From WSZJ01 sp964590435 (GTDB lineage: Bacteria; Planctomycetota; MHYJ01; WSZJ01), in contig CAZPWT010000031.1 of NCBI GenBank assembly GCA_964590435.1, positions 33,566 through 97,565 of the forward strand: a DNA stretch of 64,000 nt, written 5' to 3'. The notes beneath the pieces were generated by a model that was given only the letters and a program-made list of their open reading frames with translations, had not been told where the DNA came from and did no database searches. The position numbers and the translations under genes are program-made. Positions 19,240-27,372 of the stretch are shown one piece after another (the first letter of the stretch is position 1; the number at the start of each line of letters is the position of its first letter).

Positions 19240-19294
19240 GTCACGTTGCCCGCCTCCGCGCGGTAGAGTGGGGCGCCGACTGGCGGAGCCCCGG

Positions 19295-22195
19295 ATGCCC
19301 TTCGAACAACAGCTTCTGTTCGCCCTGCTCGCCCTCGAGTGGAACCGCTGTACGCCGGAGCAGCTCGCGCAGGCTTTCGCGGTGTGGCTGGGGGAGCGGA
19401 AGGACCCCGTCGCGCCCGCGGACGGCCTCGTCGCACGGCTCTGCCGCGAGTGCGACATCGCGGAAGCGGAGCGCACCATCCTCCTCGAGTCCGTCGGCGG
19501 TAACGCCCCGCGCCCCGAACTCGACCCTTCGCTCCGCGCGATGCTGATTTCACTCTGCCCCGATCCCTCCATCGCCGACTGGCTCCGCGACTACCGCGCG
19601 GGGCGCCCTCCCGAGCCCGAATTCGAGCCGGCCCCGCGCGACCGCCGCTACGAGCTCGGCGCCGAAATCGCCCGCGGCGGCCTCGGCCGCGTCGTCGAGG
19701 CCCACGACGCCGACCTCGACCGCGAAATCGCCGTCAAGCTCCTCCTCGAGGGAAACTCGCGCACCGTCGTCGAGCGGTTCCTGCGCGAAGCGCGCATCAC
19801 GGCCGCCCTCGACCACCCGAACATCGTCCCCGTCCACGATTTCGGCGTCCTCCCCGCGCCGGACGGGTCGAAGCGGATGTTCCTGTGCATGAAGCGCGTG
19901 CGCGGCCGCGACCTGCTGTCGCTTCTGCGCTCGATGGCCGCCGGCGAGCCCGGCGTGCGCGAGGCCTGGTCGCGCGCGCGGCTGCTCGGCGTCTTCCAGG
20001 GCGTATGCCAGGGGATGGCGTACGCGCACTCGCAGGGCGTCGTGCACCGCGACCTGAAGCCCGGCAACGTCATGATCGGCGACTACGGCGAGACGTACAT
20101 CGTGGACTGGGGGCTGGCGAAGCGCCACGGCGAGGACGAGCCTGCGGCCCATGCCGTGGAGCGCTCGTCGGGCGCGTGGGAGAGCCCGGACGCGACGTCG
20201 CTGACGATCGTGGGCCAGATCATCGGCACGCCGGCGTACATGCCGCCCGAGCAGGCGGAAGGCCGCCTTGCGGACATGGACGAACGCGGCGACGTCTACT
20301 CGCTCGGCGCGATCCTGTACGCCATCCTGACCTGGCAGCCGCCCTTCGACGGCGCCAGCAGCAAGGTGCTCGAGGAGGTCATCGCCGGGCGCGTCCACCG
20401 TCCCTCGGAGCGCGTCGAGCGTGCGCGAGTCCTCGGCCGTCAGGTCCCCGACCCCGTCCCCGCCGCGCTCGAGGCGATCTGCCTGCGCGCCATGGCCTGC
20501 CGGCGCGAGGACCGCTACCCCTCGGCGCGCGCCCTGCACGACGACATCCAGCTCTTCCTCGAAGGCATCAAGGAACGCGAGCGCAGGGCCGAGGAGGCGA
20601 CGCGGCGGTGCGCCGAGGGCGCGGAGCAGAAGCGGCGGTACCTGGCGCTCCGCTCGGAAGCGCAGGATGCGCGGCAGAGCGCCGAGAGGATCTCCCTCGG
20701 CTACGCGACCGCTTCCGCCGAGGACCGCGCCAACCTCTGGCGGTTCGAGTCGCGAGCCGAGGAGCTCACCGAGGAGGCCGCGGACGCCTTCTCTCGTGCC
20801 TCGCTCGAGTTCGGGCTCGCCCTGGAGGCCGACCCGGACCGGCGCGAGGCGCACGACGGGAGATGCGACCTGATCCTCGAGCGGTTGCTGGATGCCGAGC
20901 GGAGGCGCGACCGCCAGGAGCTCACGGCGCAACGCCACGCCCTCGCGCAGGCCGACCGGTTCGGGACGTATCAGCGGCGGCTCGAGGCCCCTGGCCGGCT
21001 GACGCTTCGCGTGTTCGCCTATTCCTGCGACTGCCTCAGGCCCGCGTCGGTGAAGGGATTCCGCGTGGAGTTCGACGAAGCCACGCTCGTCACGTGGACC
21101 GATGGCCGCCCCGTGCCGGGACAGCCGCCGTCCCCGGATGCGCGCCCGGTTCCCGCGACGCGAGTCCTGCCCGCCGGGGCCCGGTGGGGGCACGCGCCGG
21201 ATTGCGCGCGCGAAGAACTGAAGGGCGTGGAGGTGCGCATCCGCCGCTATGAGGAGGTGAAGCGGCGGCTCGTCCCGGGGGAGGAGAAGCTGCTCGGAGT
21301 CTCCCCGATGTGCGATGTCGAACTCGCGCCGGGGTCGTGGCGCTGCGAGGTGATCCCGCCTGCCGGGTCCGGGCTAGCCCCCGCGATTGTCCCCGTCAAC
21401 ATGGAACGCGGGGGGACCTGGACGCAGGACGTCGTGCTGTACCCGGCCAACCGAATTCCCGAGGGATTCGTCCTCGTCACGGGCGGCCCTTTCATCTTCG
21501 GCGGGGCCTGGGCCGGTGGAAATCCCCACCGGACGGCCGTGACGCAGGACGTCTTCGTGGCGCGCTTCCATGTGACCCTCGGGGAGTACCTCGAATTCCT
21601 CAACGACCTCGTGTCCGCGGGGCTGGCAGACGAGGCGGCGCGCCGGCAATTGCGGGGCACGGAGGGGCCGTACCTGGAGTGCGTGGAGGGGAAGTACCGG
21701 CTCTCCTCCGGGAAATTCCTGAACACGACCCTGCAATGGGATCCGGATTGGCCGGCCATCGGCATGACCTGGCACGACGCGCTGGCCTACGCGGCGTGGA
21801 AGTCCCGCCGCGACGGGCGCGTCTACCGGTTGCTGCACGAAGAGGAATTCGAGAAGGCGTCGCGCGGCGTGGACGGGAGGACGTTCTCGTTCGGGAACCG
21901 GTACGAGCCGAGCTTCTCGCACTCCGGCGTCTCGAATCTCTCGCCGCTCGGTCCGCGGCCCGTGGGGACGTTCCCGATCGACGAGTCGCCCTACGGCGTC
22001 CGCGACACGAATGGGTGCTCGATGGCGTGGGGGTTCAACGCCGGGTACGACCAGTTCCGGACCAGCCGCTCGATCCGCGGCGGCTACTGGGCCGCCGGCT
22101 GGGCCCGCTGCGCCAGCTCCGTGCACGGCGGGGCGCTGCCCGGGAATTTCCGGGACCACCTCGGTCTCCGGCTCGCCGTCTCGCCGGTCGCCTGA
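19295..22195 (+). CDS. Ser/Thr protein kinase fused to a C-terminal FGE/SUMF-like domain
   Basis: 966 residues; start chosen at ATG 19295, nine codons inside a longer frame. An N-terminal helical region (1-115) precedes a Hanks-type kinase domain (119 to about 430): glycine loop ARGGLGRV, ATP lysine K148, catalytic loop HRDLKPGN (251-258), DWG (271-273) instead of the usual DFG, and GTPAYMPPEQAEG. A charged helical linker follows, then a beta-rich PEGA-like region, and from about 720 a formylglycine-generating-enzyme-like domain (FVLVTGGPFIFGG to RDHLGLRLAV). The FGE active-site cysteine pair is not obvious, so that domain is probably binding rather than oxidising. No transmembrane helix was seen. 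Confidence 0.88.
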   Translation: MPFEQQLLFALLALEWNRCTPEQLAQAFAVWLGERKDPVAPADGLVARLCRECDIAEAERTILLESVGGNAPRPELDPSLRAMLISLCPDPSIADWLRDYRAGRPPEPEFEPAPRDRRYELGAEIARGGLGRVVEAHDADLDREIAVKLLLEGNSRTVVERFLREARITAALDHPNIVPVHDFGVLPAPDGSKRMFLCMKRVRGRDLLSLLRSMAAGEPGVREAWSRARLLGVFQGVCQGMAYAHSQGVVHRDLKPGNVMIGDYGETYIVDWGLAKRHGEDEPAAHAVERSSGAWESPDATSLTIVGQIIGTPAYMPPEQAEGRLADMDERGDVYSLGAILYAILTWQPPFDGASSKVLEEVIAGRVHRPSERVERARVLGRQVPDPVPAALEAICLRAMACRREDRYPSARALHDDIQLFLEGIKERERRAEEATRRCAEGAEQKRRYLALRSEAQDARQSAERISLGYATASAEDRANLWRFESRAEELTEEAADAFSRASLEFGLALEADPDRREAHDGRCDLILERLLDAERRRDRQELTAQRHALAQADRFGTYQRRLEAPGRLTLRVFAYSCDCLRPASVKGFRVEFDEATLVTWTDGRPVPGQPPSPDARPVPATRVLPAGARWGHAPDCAREELKGVEVRIRRYEEVKRRLVPGEEKLLGVSPMCDVELAPGSWRCEVIPPAGSGLAPAIVPVNMERGGTWTQDVVLYPANRIPEGFVLVTGGPFIFGGAWAGGNPHRTAVTQDVFVARFHVTLGEYLEFLNDLVSAGLADEAARRQLRGTEGPYLECVEGKYRLSSGKFLNTTLQWDPDWPAIGMTWHDALAYAAWKSRRDGRVYRLLHEEEFEKASRGVDGRTFSFGNRYEPSFSHSGVSNLSPLGPRPVGTFPIDESPYGVRDTNGCSMAWGFNAGYDQFRTSRSIRGGYWAAGWARCASSVHGGALPGNFRDHLGLRLAVSPVA

Positions 22196-22211
22196 ACTCC
22201 CGCCGCGGGCC

Positions 22212-23222
22212 CTACCGACCGATCGCCAGCCGCGCCGGACTCGGCGTCTCGACGATCTTCACGTCCGCGAACCCCGCTTCCTTCAGCCACGCCCGGTACT
22301 CCGCTTCCGTGTACGTGCTCCCGTGCTTCGTGTGCAGCATCATGTTCATCGCGAACATCAGCCCGAACGGCGGGCCGCTCCGGTCGTCGTTCACGATGAA
22401 GTCGTTCACCACGAGCGAGCCGCCCTTCTTGAGCGCCTTGCGGAACTTCCGGAAGATGCCCACGTTCGTCTCCGGGCTCTCCTGGTGCGCGATGTGCGAG
22501 TAGACCACCACGTCCCACGCCGCCGTCCCGTAGTCGAGCTTGTGGATGTCGCCGTCCATGGTCTTGAAGCGGTCCCCGACGCCGCAGGACCCGACGATGC
22601 GGCGGGCGATGCCGTTCACGCCGGGCCAGTCGGCCTGCGTCGCCGTCGCTTTCGGATTCGCCTGGAGCAACACCGCCGAGAACGCCCCTGACCCGCCGCC
22701 GACGTCCAGGATCGACGCGGGGCCCGCGGCCGCGAAGTTCAGCGCCTGCACCGTGGCCTGCGCGCTCGGCACCGCCAGCGGCGCAATCGCCGGGACCAGC
22801 TCGTGCCAGAACGGGTTGTCCTCAACGTCCGGCAACGGAGGCAACGTCGAGCCCCCCGCCTTCACCGCTTCCGGTAGCTTCGCCCAGTCGCTCGTCGCGA
22901 AGTCCTTGATCATCAGCTTCGCGAACGCCCCGAGATACGGCGGCTTCCCTTCGACGAGGAACGCCGTCGCCTCCGGCGAGTTCGCGTACTTCCCGTCCGA
23001 AACCGTGAGCAGCCCGAGCCCCGTCAGGCCGTCCAGCAGGGCCTTCATGCCGCGAAGGGCCGTCCCGGTGGCCTTCGCGAGGGCTTCCGGCGTCCGCGCG
23101 CCCTTCTCGACGTGCGTGAACAGCGAAAGCGACGCCCCCGCGCCCAGGAAAGCGGAGGCCCAGGACCCGGTGATGAGCTGCATGATTCCGGCGGGGGAAG
23201 GAGGGGGGGCGGGGTGCGTCAT
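22212..23222 (-). CDS. SAM-dependent O-methyltransferase, family 2 type
   Basis: 336 residues from the ATG at 23222. Upstream in-frame codons run into the repetitive intergenic region and are unlikely to be coding. The N-terminal part (about 1-95) is the winged-helix dimerisation domain of this family (SLFTHVEKGARTPEALAKATG). The Rossmann part begins with SILDVGGGSGAF (SAM motif I), then GDIHKLDYG and VVYSHIAHQ..E, and a last motif KALKKGGSLVVNDFI. Relatives methylate small aromatic or polyketide hydroxyls (hydroxyneurosporene or acetylserotonin type). No biosynthetic cluster adjoins it, so the substrate is unknown. Confidence 0.88.
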   Translation of the reverse strand: MTHPAPPPSPAGIMQLITGSWASAFLGAGASLSLFTHVEKGARTPEALAKATGTALRGMKALLDGLTGLGLLTVSDGKYANSPEATAFLVEGKPPYLGAFAKLMIKDFATSDWAKLPEAVKAGGSTLPPLPDVEDNPFWHELVPAIAPLAVPSAQATVQALNFAAAGPASILDVGGGSGAFSAVLLQANPKATATQADWPGVNGIARRIVGSCGVGDRFKTMDGDIHKLDYGTAAWDVVVYSHIAHQESPETNVGIFRKFRKALKKGGSLVVNDFIVNDDRSGPPFGLMFAMNMMLHTKHGSTYTEAEYRAWLKEAGFADVKIVETPSPARLAIGR

Positions 23223-23563
23223 GGCGGTGCCTCGAAGTTGGTGGGTGAAGTGGCAAATCCTATCCGGGACATTTCGAACCTCGCGGGAATTTTCGCGATG
23301 AAGGGGCATGGGAAACCTGCTCGCTGCAGTCCTGCGACCACGACCTCCTGCGCCGAAGCGCTGAGGCGTGTCGTCCCTTGCCCTTGCCCTTTCCCTTGCC
23401 CGGCAGTCCGGAGGCCGGGTCGCCGGCGAAAGGCAGGCAAAGGCAAGGGAAAGGGAAAGGGCAAGGGAAAGGGCAAGGAAACGCGACGGCTTCCGCTCTC
23501 GTTGACAACCCCCTCCCCCCCATGTTGACTGACCCCCCCTTCTCACATTTCCAGAGGAATTCC
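23223..23563. promoter_or_regulatory. Divergent intergenic region with mirrored CCC and GGG arrays (23375-23401 and 23447-23473)
   Basis: This 341-base gap separates the methyltransferase (minus) from proS (plus). At 23375-23401 five CCC triplets recur at an exact 6-base period; at 23447-23473 five GGG triplets recur with the same period, joined by AAA or CAA. The arms are inverted repeats: a 19-base segment starting near 23460 is the reverse complement of part of the left array, so a long hairpin can form. Each divergent transcript would also carry a G-quadruplex motif in its leader if transcription starts between the arms. The proS start has AGAGGAA as ribosome-binding site. Function as a regulator is inference. 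Confidence 0.6.
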
Positions 23564-24997
23564 ATGGCCGACAACATCACCACCCGCGCGAAGGATTTCC
23601 CGGAGTGGTACCAGGACGTCATCCGCGCCGCCGACCTCGCCGAGCCGGCGATCGTCGTCAAGGGCGCCATGGTCATCAAGCCGAACGGCTACGCGATCTG
23701 GGAGAAGATCCAGCGCGAGCTCGACGGGCGCTTCAAGGCGACCGGCCACAAGAACGCGTACTTCCCGATGTTCATCCCGGAGTCGTTCCTGAAGAAGGAA
23801 GCCGAGCACGTCGAGGGGTTCAGCCCGGAGCTCGCGGTCGTCACGATCGGCGGCGGCAAGGAGCTCGAGGAGCGCTACGTCGTGCGGCCGACGTCGGAGA
23901 CGATCATCGGGCACTTCTTCAACAAGTGGATCAAGACGCACCGCGACCTGCCGATGCTGATCAACCAGTGGGCGAACGTGGTGCGGTGGGAGCTGCGGAC
24001 GCGGATGTTCCTGCGGACGAGCGAGTTCCTCTGGCAGGAAGGGCACACGGCACACGCGACGCACGAGGAATCGCTGCAGGAAGTCCTGCGGATGCTCGAC
24101 GTGTACGCGGACTTCGCCGAGAACGTGATGGCGATGCCGGTGATCCGCGGCGAGAAGACGATGAACGAGAAGTTCGCCGGCGCGCTGAAGTCGTACTGCA
24201 TCGAGGGGCTGATGCAGAACGGCTGGGCGCTCCAGGCCGGGACGAGCCACGATCTCGGGCAGAACTTCGGGAAGGCGTTCGACGTGAAGTTCCAGACGGC
24301 GGCGGGGCAGAGCGAGTACGTGTGGCAGACGTCGTGGGGAGTCTCGACGCGCCTCATCGGCGGGCTGATCATGACGCACTCGGACGACGCAGGCCTCGTC
24401 TGCCCGCCGAAGCTCGCGCCGTACCACGTCGTCATCATCCCGATCTTCAAGACGCCGGAGGAAAAGGCCGCGACGGCCGAGGTCGGCCGCAAGCTCGCGG
24501 CGGACCTGACCGCAAAGGGCCTCACCGTCGTGTTCGACGACCGCGACGACCGCCCGGGCTCCAAGTACTTCGAGTGGGAGCGCAAGGGCTCCTGCTGCCG
24601 CGTCGAGATCGGGCCGAAGGACCTCGAGAAAAAGAGCTACGCCTTCAAGCGCCGCGACGTGGAGAAAAAGGAGTTCGCGCCGCTCGACGGCGCGGTCGCC
24701 CACATCACCGGCCAGCTCGACCAGATGCAGAAGGACTTGTTCAACAAGGCGAAGAAGTACCGCGACGAGAACACGAAGAAGATCGACTCGTGGGACGACT
24801 TCAAGGCGCTCCACGAGGGCGTCGGCGGCTTCTCCAGCTGCCACTGGTGCGGCGACGGGAAGTGCGAGGCGCAGGTGAAGGAGGAGACGAAGGTGACGAT
24901 CCGGTGCATCCCGCTGAACAACGCGAAGGAGGCGGGGAAGTGCATCAAGTGCGGGCGGCCGAGCGAGCAGCGGGTGCTGTTCGCGAGGGCGTACTAA
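23564..24997 (+). CDS. proS: Prolyl-tRNA synthetase, archaeal/eukaryotic type
   Basis: 477 residues from ATG 23564, preceded by AGAGGAA. It charges tRNA-Pro in the cytoplasm. Class II motifs are clear: motif 2 around RWELRTRMFLRTSEFLWQEGHTAHAT and motif 3 around GGLIMTHSDDAGLVCPP. The anticodon-binding domain starts at YHVVIIPIF. The C-terminal zinc domain has cysteines in CHWCGDGKC and CIKCG, and the protein ends in tyrosine (FARAY), both typical of this short type, which lacks the YbaK-like editing insert of the common bacterial form. Its stop overlaps the sirtuin stop on the opposite strand. Confidence 0.97.
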   Translation: MADNITTRAKDFPEWYQDVIRAADLAEPAIVVKGAMVIKPNGYAIWEKIQRELDGRFKATGHKNAYFPMFIPESFLKKEAEHVEGFSPELAVVTIGGGKELEERYVVRPTSETIIGHFFNKWIKTHRDLPMLINQWANVVRWELRTRMFLRTSEFLWQEGHTAHATHEESLQEVLRMLDVYADFAENVMAMPVIRGEKTMNEKFAGALKSYCIEGLMQNGWALQAGTSHDLGQNFGKAFDVKFQTAAGQSEYVWQTSWGVSTRLIGGLIMTHSDDAGLVCPPKLAPYHVVIIPIFKTPEEKAATAEVGRKLAADLTAKGLTVVFDDRDDRPGSKYFEWERKGSCCRVEIGPKDLEKKSYAFKRRDVEKKEFAPLDGAVAHITGQLDQMQKDLFNKAKKYRDENTKKIDSWDDFKALHEGVGGFSSCHWCGDGKCEAQVKEETKVTIRCIPLNNAKEAGKCIKCGRPSEQRVLFARAY

Positions 24998-25734
24998 GTC
25001 CCGAACTGCGGCAGGATCTCGCCCGCCTTCCCGAGGATCGTCGCGTCGACGCGCGGCGTCAGTTCGGTTTCCTCGGGGTTGACCTCGATCACGAAGGCTC
25101 CCGCGGCCCGGGCGGTGCGCGGGAGCATCGCCGCCGGGTAGACGACGGCCGAGGTGCCGACGACGAAGAAGAGGTCGCACGTCCTGGCGGCGGCCTCGGC
25201 GGATTCGAAAGCGCCTTCCGGCAGCATTTCCCCGAACAGGACGACGTCGGGGCGCAGGCGCGCGCCGCACGGGCAGAGGGGCGGAAGCGACGGCATCGGG
25301 CTGGGCGGCAAGCTGCGAGTCGCGCCGCAGGAAAGGCATCGGCCCCGGTGGATGTTGCCGTGCAGCTCAATCGGCGCGCGGCTTCCGGCCGCCACGTGCA
25401 GCCCGTCGATGTTCTGCGTCGCGAGCGTGAACGCCGCGAAGCGCTTCTCCCACGCCGCGATCGCCGCGTGCCCGGCGTTCGGCTTCACGTCCTTCACCAG
25501 CCCGCGCCGGTGGTCGAACCACTCCCAGACCAGCCTGGGGTCCGTCGCGAGCAGCTCCGCGCTCGAGAGTTCCGTCACCGGCCGGCCGCGCCACTCCCAG
25601 ATCGTCGCCCCGCCGCCCCCGCGGAACGTCGGCACTCCCGACTCGGCGGATATCCCGGCCCCGGTCAAGACCGCGACGCGCGAAGCGTTCGCGAACCGTC
25701 CCCGCAGTTCATCCGTGACATGCGTCAGGATCAT
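24994..25734 (-). CDS. Sir2-family NAD-dependent protein deacylase
   Basis: 246 residues. NAD-binding motifs are GAGISAESGVPTFRG (25-39) and TQNIDGLH (106-113), with the catalytic H125 in ELHGN. The zinc site uses C133/C136 (CLSC) and C154/C156 (CPC, one residue shorter than the usual CxxC), followed by RPDVVLFGE. At the positions that give class III enzymes succinyl-lysine preference (Y-x-x-R), F73 and R76 are present, so acyl preference is uncertain. It would remove acetyl or other acyl groups from lysines. Convergent with proS, sharing three bases of stop codon. Confidence 0.94.
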   Translation of the reverse strand: MILTHVTDELRGRFANASRVAVLTGAGISAESGVPTFRGGGGATIWEWRGRPVTELSSAELLATDPRLVWEWFDHRRGLVKDVKPNAGHAAIAAWEKRFAAFTLATQNIDGLHVAAGSRAPIELHGNIHRGRCLSCGATRSLPPSPMPSLPPLCPCGARLRPDVVLFGEMLPEGAFESAEAAARTCDLFFVVGTSAVVYPAAMLPRTARAAGAFVIEVNPEETELTPRVDATILGKAGEILPQFGT

Positions 25735-25737
25735 GAA

Positions 25738-25780
25738 ATTGCCCTTCCCTCGACCTTCAACTTTCGACCTTCGACGTCTT
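25738..25780 (-). repeat. Intergenic GGTCGAA-type repeat, copy 1
   Basis: On the minus strand, between the 247-residue gene and the sirtuin start, the sequence repeats a heptamer-like unit: GTCGAAGGTCGAAAGTTGAA followed by GGTCGAGGG. A similar array occurs at 27311-27365 on the plus strand. Both lie directly after a stop codon, in the sense of the gene that has just ended. Confidence 0.5.
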
Positions 25781-25786
25781 TGCCGT

Positions 25787-26530
25787 TCATTTGGCGTCCG
25801 CCATCATCCACGCCGCCACCTTCCGCCCCTTCACGTCCACCACGATCAGGTAATACTCCCCCAGGAACCCGCTCGCCCCTTCGCCGCGCTTCCGGATCCC
25901 CCGCATGTGGATCGGCCGGAGGTTCTTCCCGCCCTTGAGGCCGCGCCAGGCGGGGTTCACGAGCTCGGGTTTCCAGGTCTGCGTGAAGAGGTCGAAGGCG
26001 CTCTGGCCTTTCGGCATCGGCGGGCCGAATTCGATCTCGATGTCCTCGAAACCGGCATTGGCCTTCCAGGTCCAGATGCCGGGGCGCCATTCGTAAAGGG
26101 CGGCGAGGACGTCGCTGACGGCGGCGGAGGCCTCGTCCTCGTAGACGAGGGTGAAGACCTCGGAGGTCACGCGGTGGGGGCCGACTTCGAGGAAGGGAGC
26201 TTCGCTGGCGGCGGCGGGCGCCGCGGCCGGGGCCGGTTTCGGGGACGGCGGCGGCTCGATGGGGAGCGCGAAGGGCACGTTGACGGGCGTCGCTTCCGGG
26301 CGCCGCGCGACGAGGGGCGCCCAGGAATACGGCGGGCTCGGGGGGACGGTGCAGGCCCAGTCGGCGCCGCACTCGCGGCAGCGGTAGCGTTCGCGCTGGG
26401 TCTCGACGCCGTCGGTGCCGACGTAGCGGAAGACGGGGGAGAGGCGGACGGCGGACATGAAGTCATCGGCGTCGCTCGCGGTCTTGAACGAGCGTTCGGG
26501 GAAGGCCTTGTCGCAGGAGCAGGCGCTCAC
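25787..26530 (-). CDS. Uncharacterised zinc-motif protein
   Basis: 247 residues, no recognised family. The N-terminal 75 residues (MSACSCDKAFPERSF, DADDFMSAVRLS.VF, YRCRECGADWACTVPPSPPYSW) match the protein encoded immediately upstream at 26527-26865. Cysteines C4/C6 and the CRECG pair could bind zinc. A Pro/Ala linker (about 88-112) leads to a C-terminal domain with EVFTLVYEDEASAAVSDVL and YYLIVVDVKGRKVAAWMM, which looks like an alpha/beta fold. The start overlaps the upstream stop by four bases. Function unknown. Confidence 0.7.
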   Translation of the reverse strand: MSACSCDKAFPERSFKTASDADDFMSAVRLSPVFRYVGTDGVETQRERYRCRECGADWACTVPPSPPYSWAPLVARRPEATPVNVPFALPIEPPPSPKPAPAAAPAAASEAPFLEVGPHRVTSEVFTLVYEDEASAAVSDVLAALYEWRPGIWTWKANAGFEDIEIEFGPPMPKGQSAFDLFTQTWKPELVNPAWRGLKGGKNLRPIHMRGIRKRGEGASGFLGEYYLIVVDVKGRKVAAWMMADAK

Positions 26531-26865
26531 GGCCGCCTCCGGAGGCGGATTTCGGCGATCTCACCGGATTTCGTTTCCCGCTCGCCCGGCTCGCGGCCGC
26601 GGAGCCGGAGTTCGGCGACCTCGACGGATTTCGTCTCGTCCTCGCCGCCGGTGCGCCCTTCCGGCCTCCACAGGTACGGCGGCTTGTCGCCCATCGTCCA
26701 GGACCAGACCTGGCCGCAGCGGCGGCAGCCGAAGCGGAGGCCGTCGTTATCGAGCTGCATGAAATTGGTGGAGAAGCGGATGCGGGACGAGTATTCGTCC
26801 GCGTCGCGAAGTCGCTGGAAGTCGCGAGGGGGGAAATCGGTGAAGCAGAGGCAGCGGACGCTCAT
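26527..26865 (-). CDS. Uncharacterised small zinc-motif protein, paralogue of the next gene
   Basis: 112 residues. The N-terminal domain resembles that of the adjacent 247-residue protein: a C-L-C start, DADEYSSRIRFSTNFM, then FGCRRCGQVWSWTMGDKPPYLWRP. The last 40 residues contain two near-identical segments (DETKSVEVAELRLRGREP and ERETKSGEIAEIRLRRRP), a short internal duplication. This looks like a tandem gene duplication in which only the larger copy kept or gained a C-terminal domain. Function unknown. Confidence 0.65.
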   Translation of the reverse strand: MSVRCLCFTDFPPRDFQRLRDADEYSSRIRFSTNFMQLDNDGLRFGCRRCGQVWSWTMGDKPPYLWRPEGRTGGEDETKSVEVAELRLRGREPGERETKSGEIAEIRLRRRP

Positions 26866-26945
26866 GGCGGGGTGATTATGCGGCGCGGGGGGCGGGGGAG
26901 AAAAAGATGTTGAGCGGAGCGGCGGGGAGGGCGTTGAATCCGGGG

Positions 26946-27302
26946 ATGAAGCGAATCCTGATTCTGCTTGCGTTGGTCGTACCGGCGGGGTGTGCGACGG
27001 AGCCGGTGGCGGAGCGGCTGGAGGTGCGGCACCTTGCGGCAGGGGAGGCGGTGATGCCGGGGCTCATATGCGTCTCGGTAGAGGTCGGCACGCCGGTGCG
27101 GGTGGTGCTGCGCAATGAGCGCGACGAGGCGCGGACGATCGTCTGGTTTCCGCGGTGGCGCACGAACGACGGGTTCGTGGTGAAGGTGCAGGAGAAGGTG
27201 CGGGAGCTGCGGGTGCCCGCGAATGGCGAGGCGGCGATCGTGGCGCAGCCGCCGGTCGGGGAAGCGAAGCAGTTTGAGTTCTTGATCGGGGACAGGCCGT
27301 AG
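26946..27302 (+). CDS. Small predicted lipoprotein
   Basis: 118 residues from ATG 26946, which places a standard lipoprotein signal at the N-terminus (MKRILILLALVVPAGC, lipobox PAGC with Cys16). A longer frame from 26907 would put 13 unlikely residues before the signal. The mature part is a small beta-rich domain (VEVGTPVRVVLRNERDEARTIVWF), reminiscent of cupredoxin-like or immunoglobulin-like folds, without obvious metal ligands. Function unknown. Confidence 0.65.
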   Translation: MKRILILLALVVPAGCATEPVAERLEVRHLAAGEAVMPGLICVSVEVGTPVRVVLRNERDEARTIVWFPRWRTNDGFVVKVQEKVRELRVPANGEAAIVAQPPVGEAKQFEFLIGDRP

Positions 27303-27310
27303 GAAGGGCG

Positions 27311-27365
27311 TCTAAGGTCGAAGGTTGAAGGTGGAAGGACGGCGTTGAGGGTCGAGGGTTGAGGG
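27311..27365 (+). repeat. Intergenic GGTCGAA-type repeat, copy 2 (two tandem units)
   Basis: Two imperfect direct units follow the lipoprotein stop: GGTCGAAGGTTGAAGG with GGACGGCGT, and GGTCGAGGGTTGAGG with GGACGGCGT. The unit resembles the array at 25738-25780. It lies between convergent genes. Confidence 0.5.
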
Positions 27366-27372
27366 GACGGCG

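Noticed and set aside
23375..23473. Possible CRISPR array or coding low-complexity region
   Set aside because: The 6-base period is far too short for repeats and spacers, and the proline/leucine or lysine/glycine translations are products of the nucleotide repeat. The proS start with a good ribosome site lies after it.
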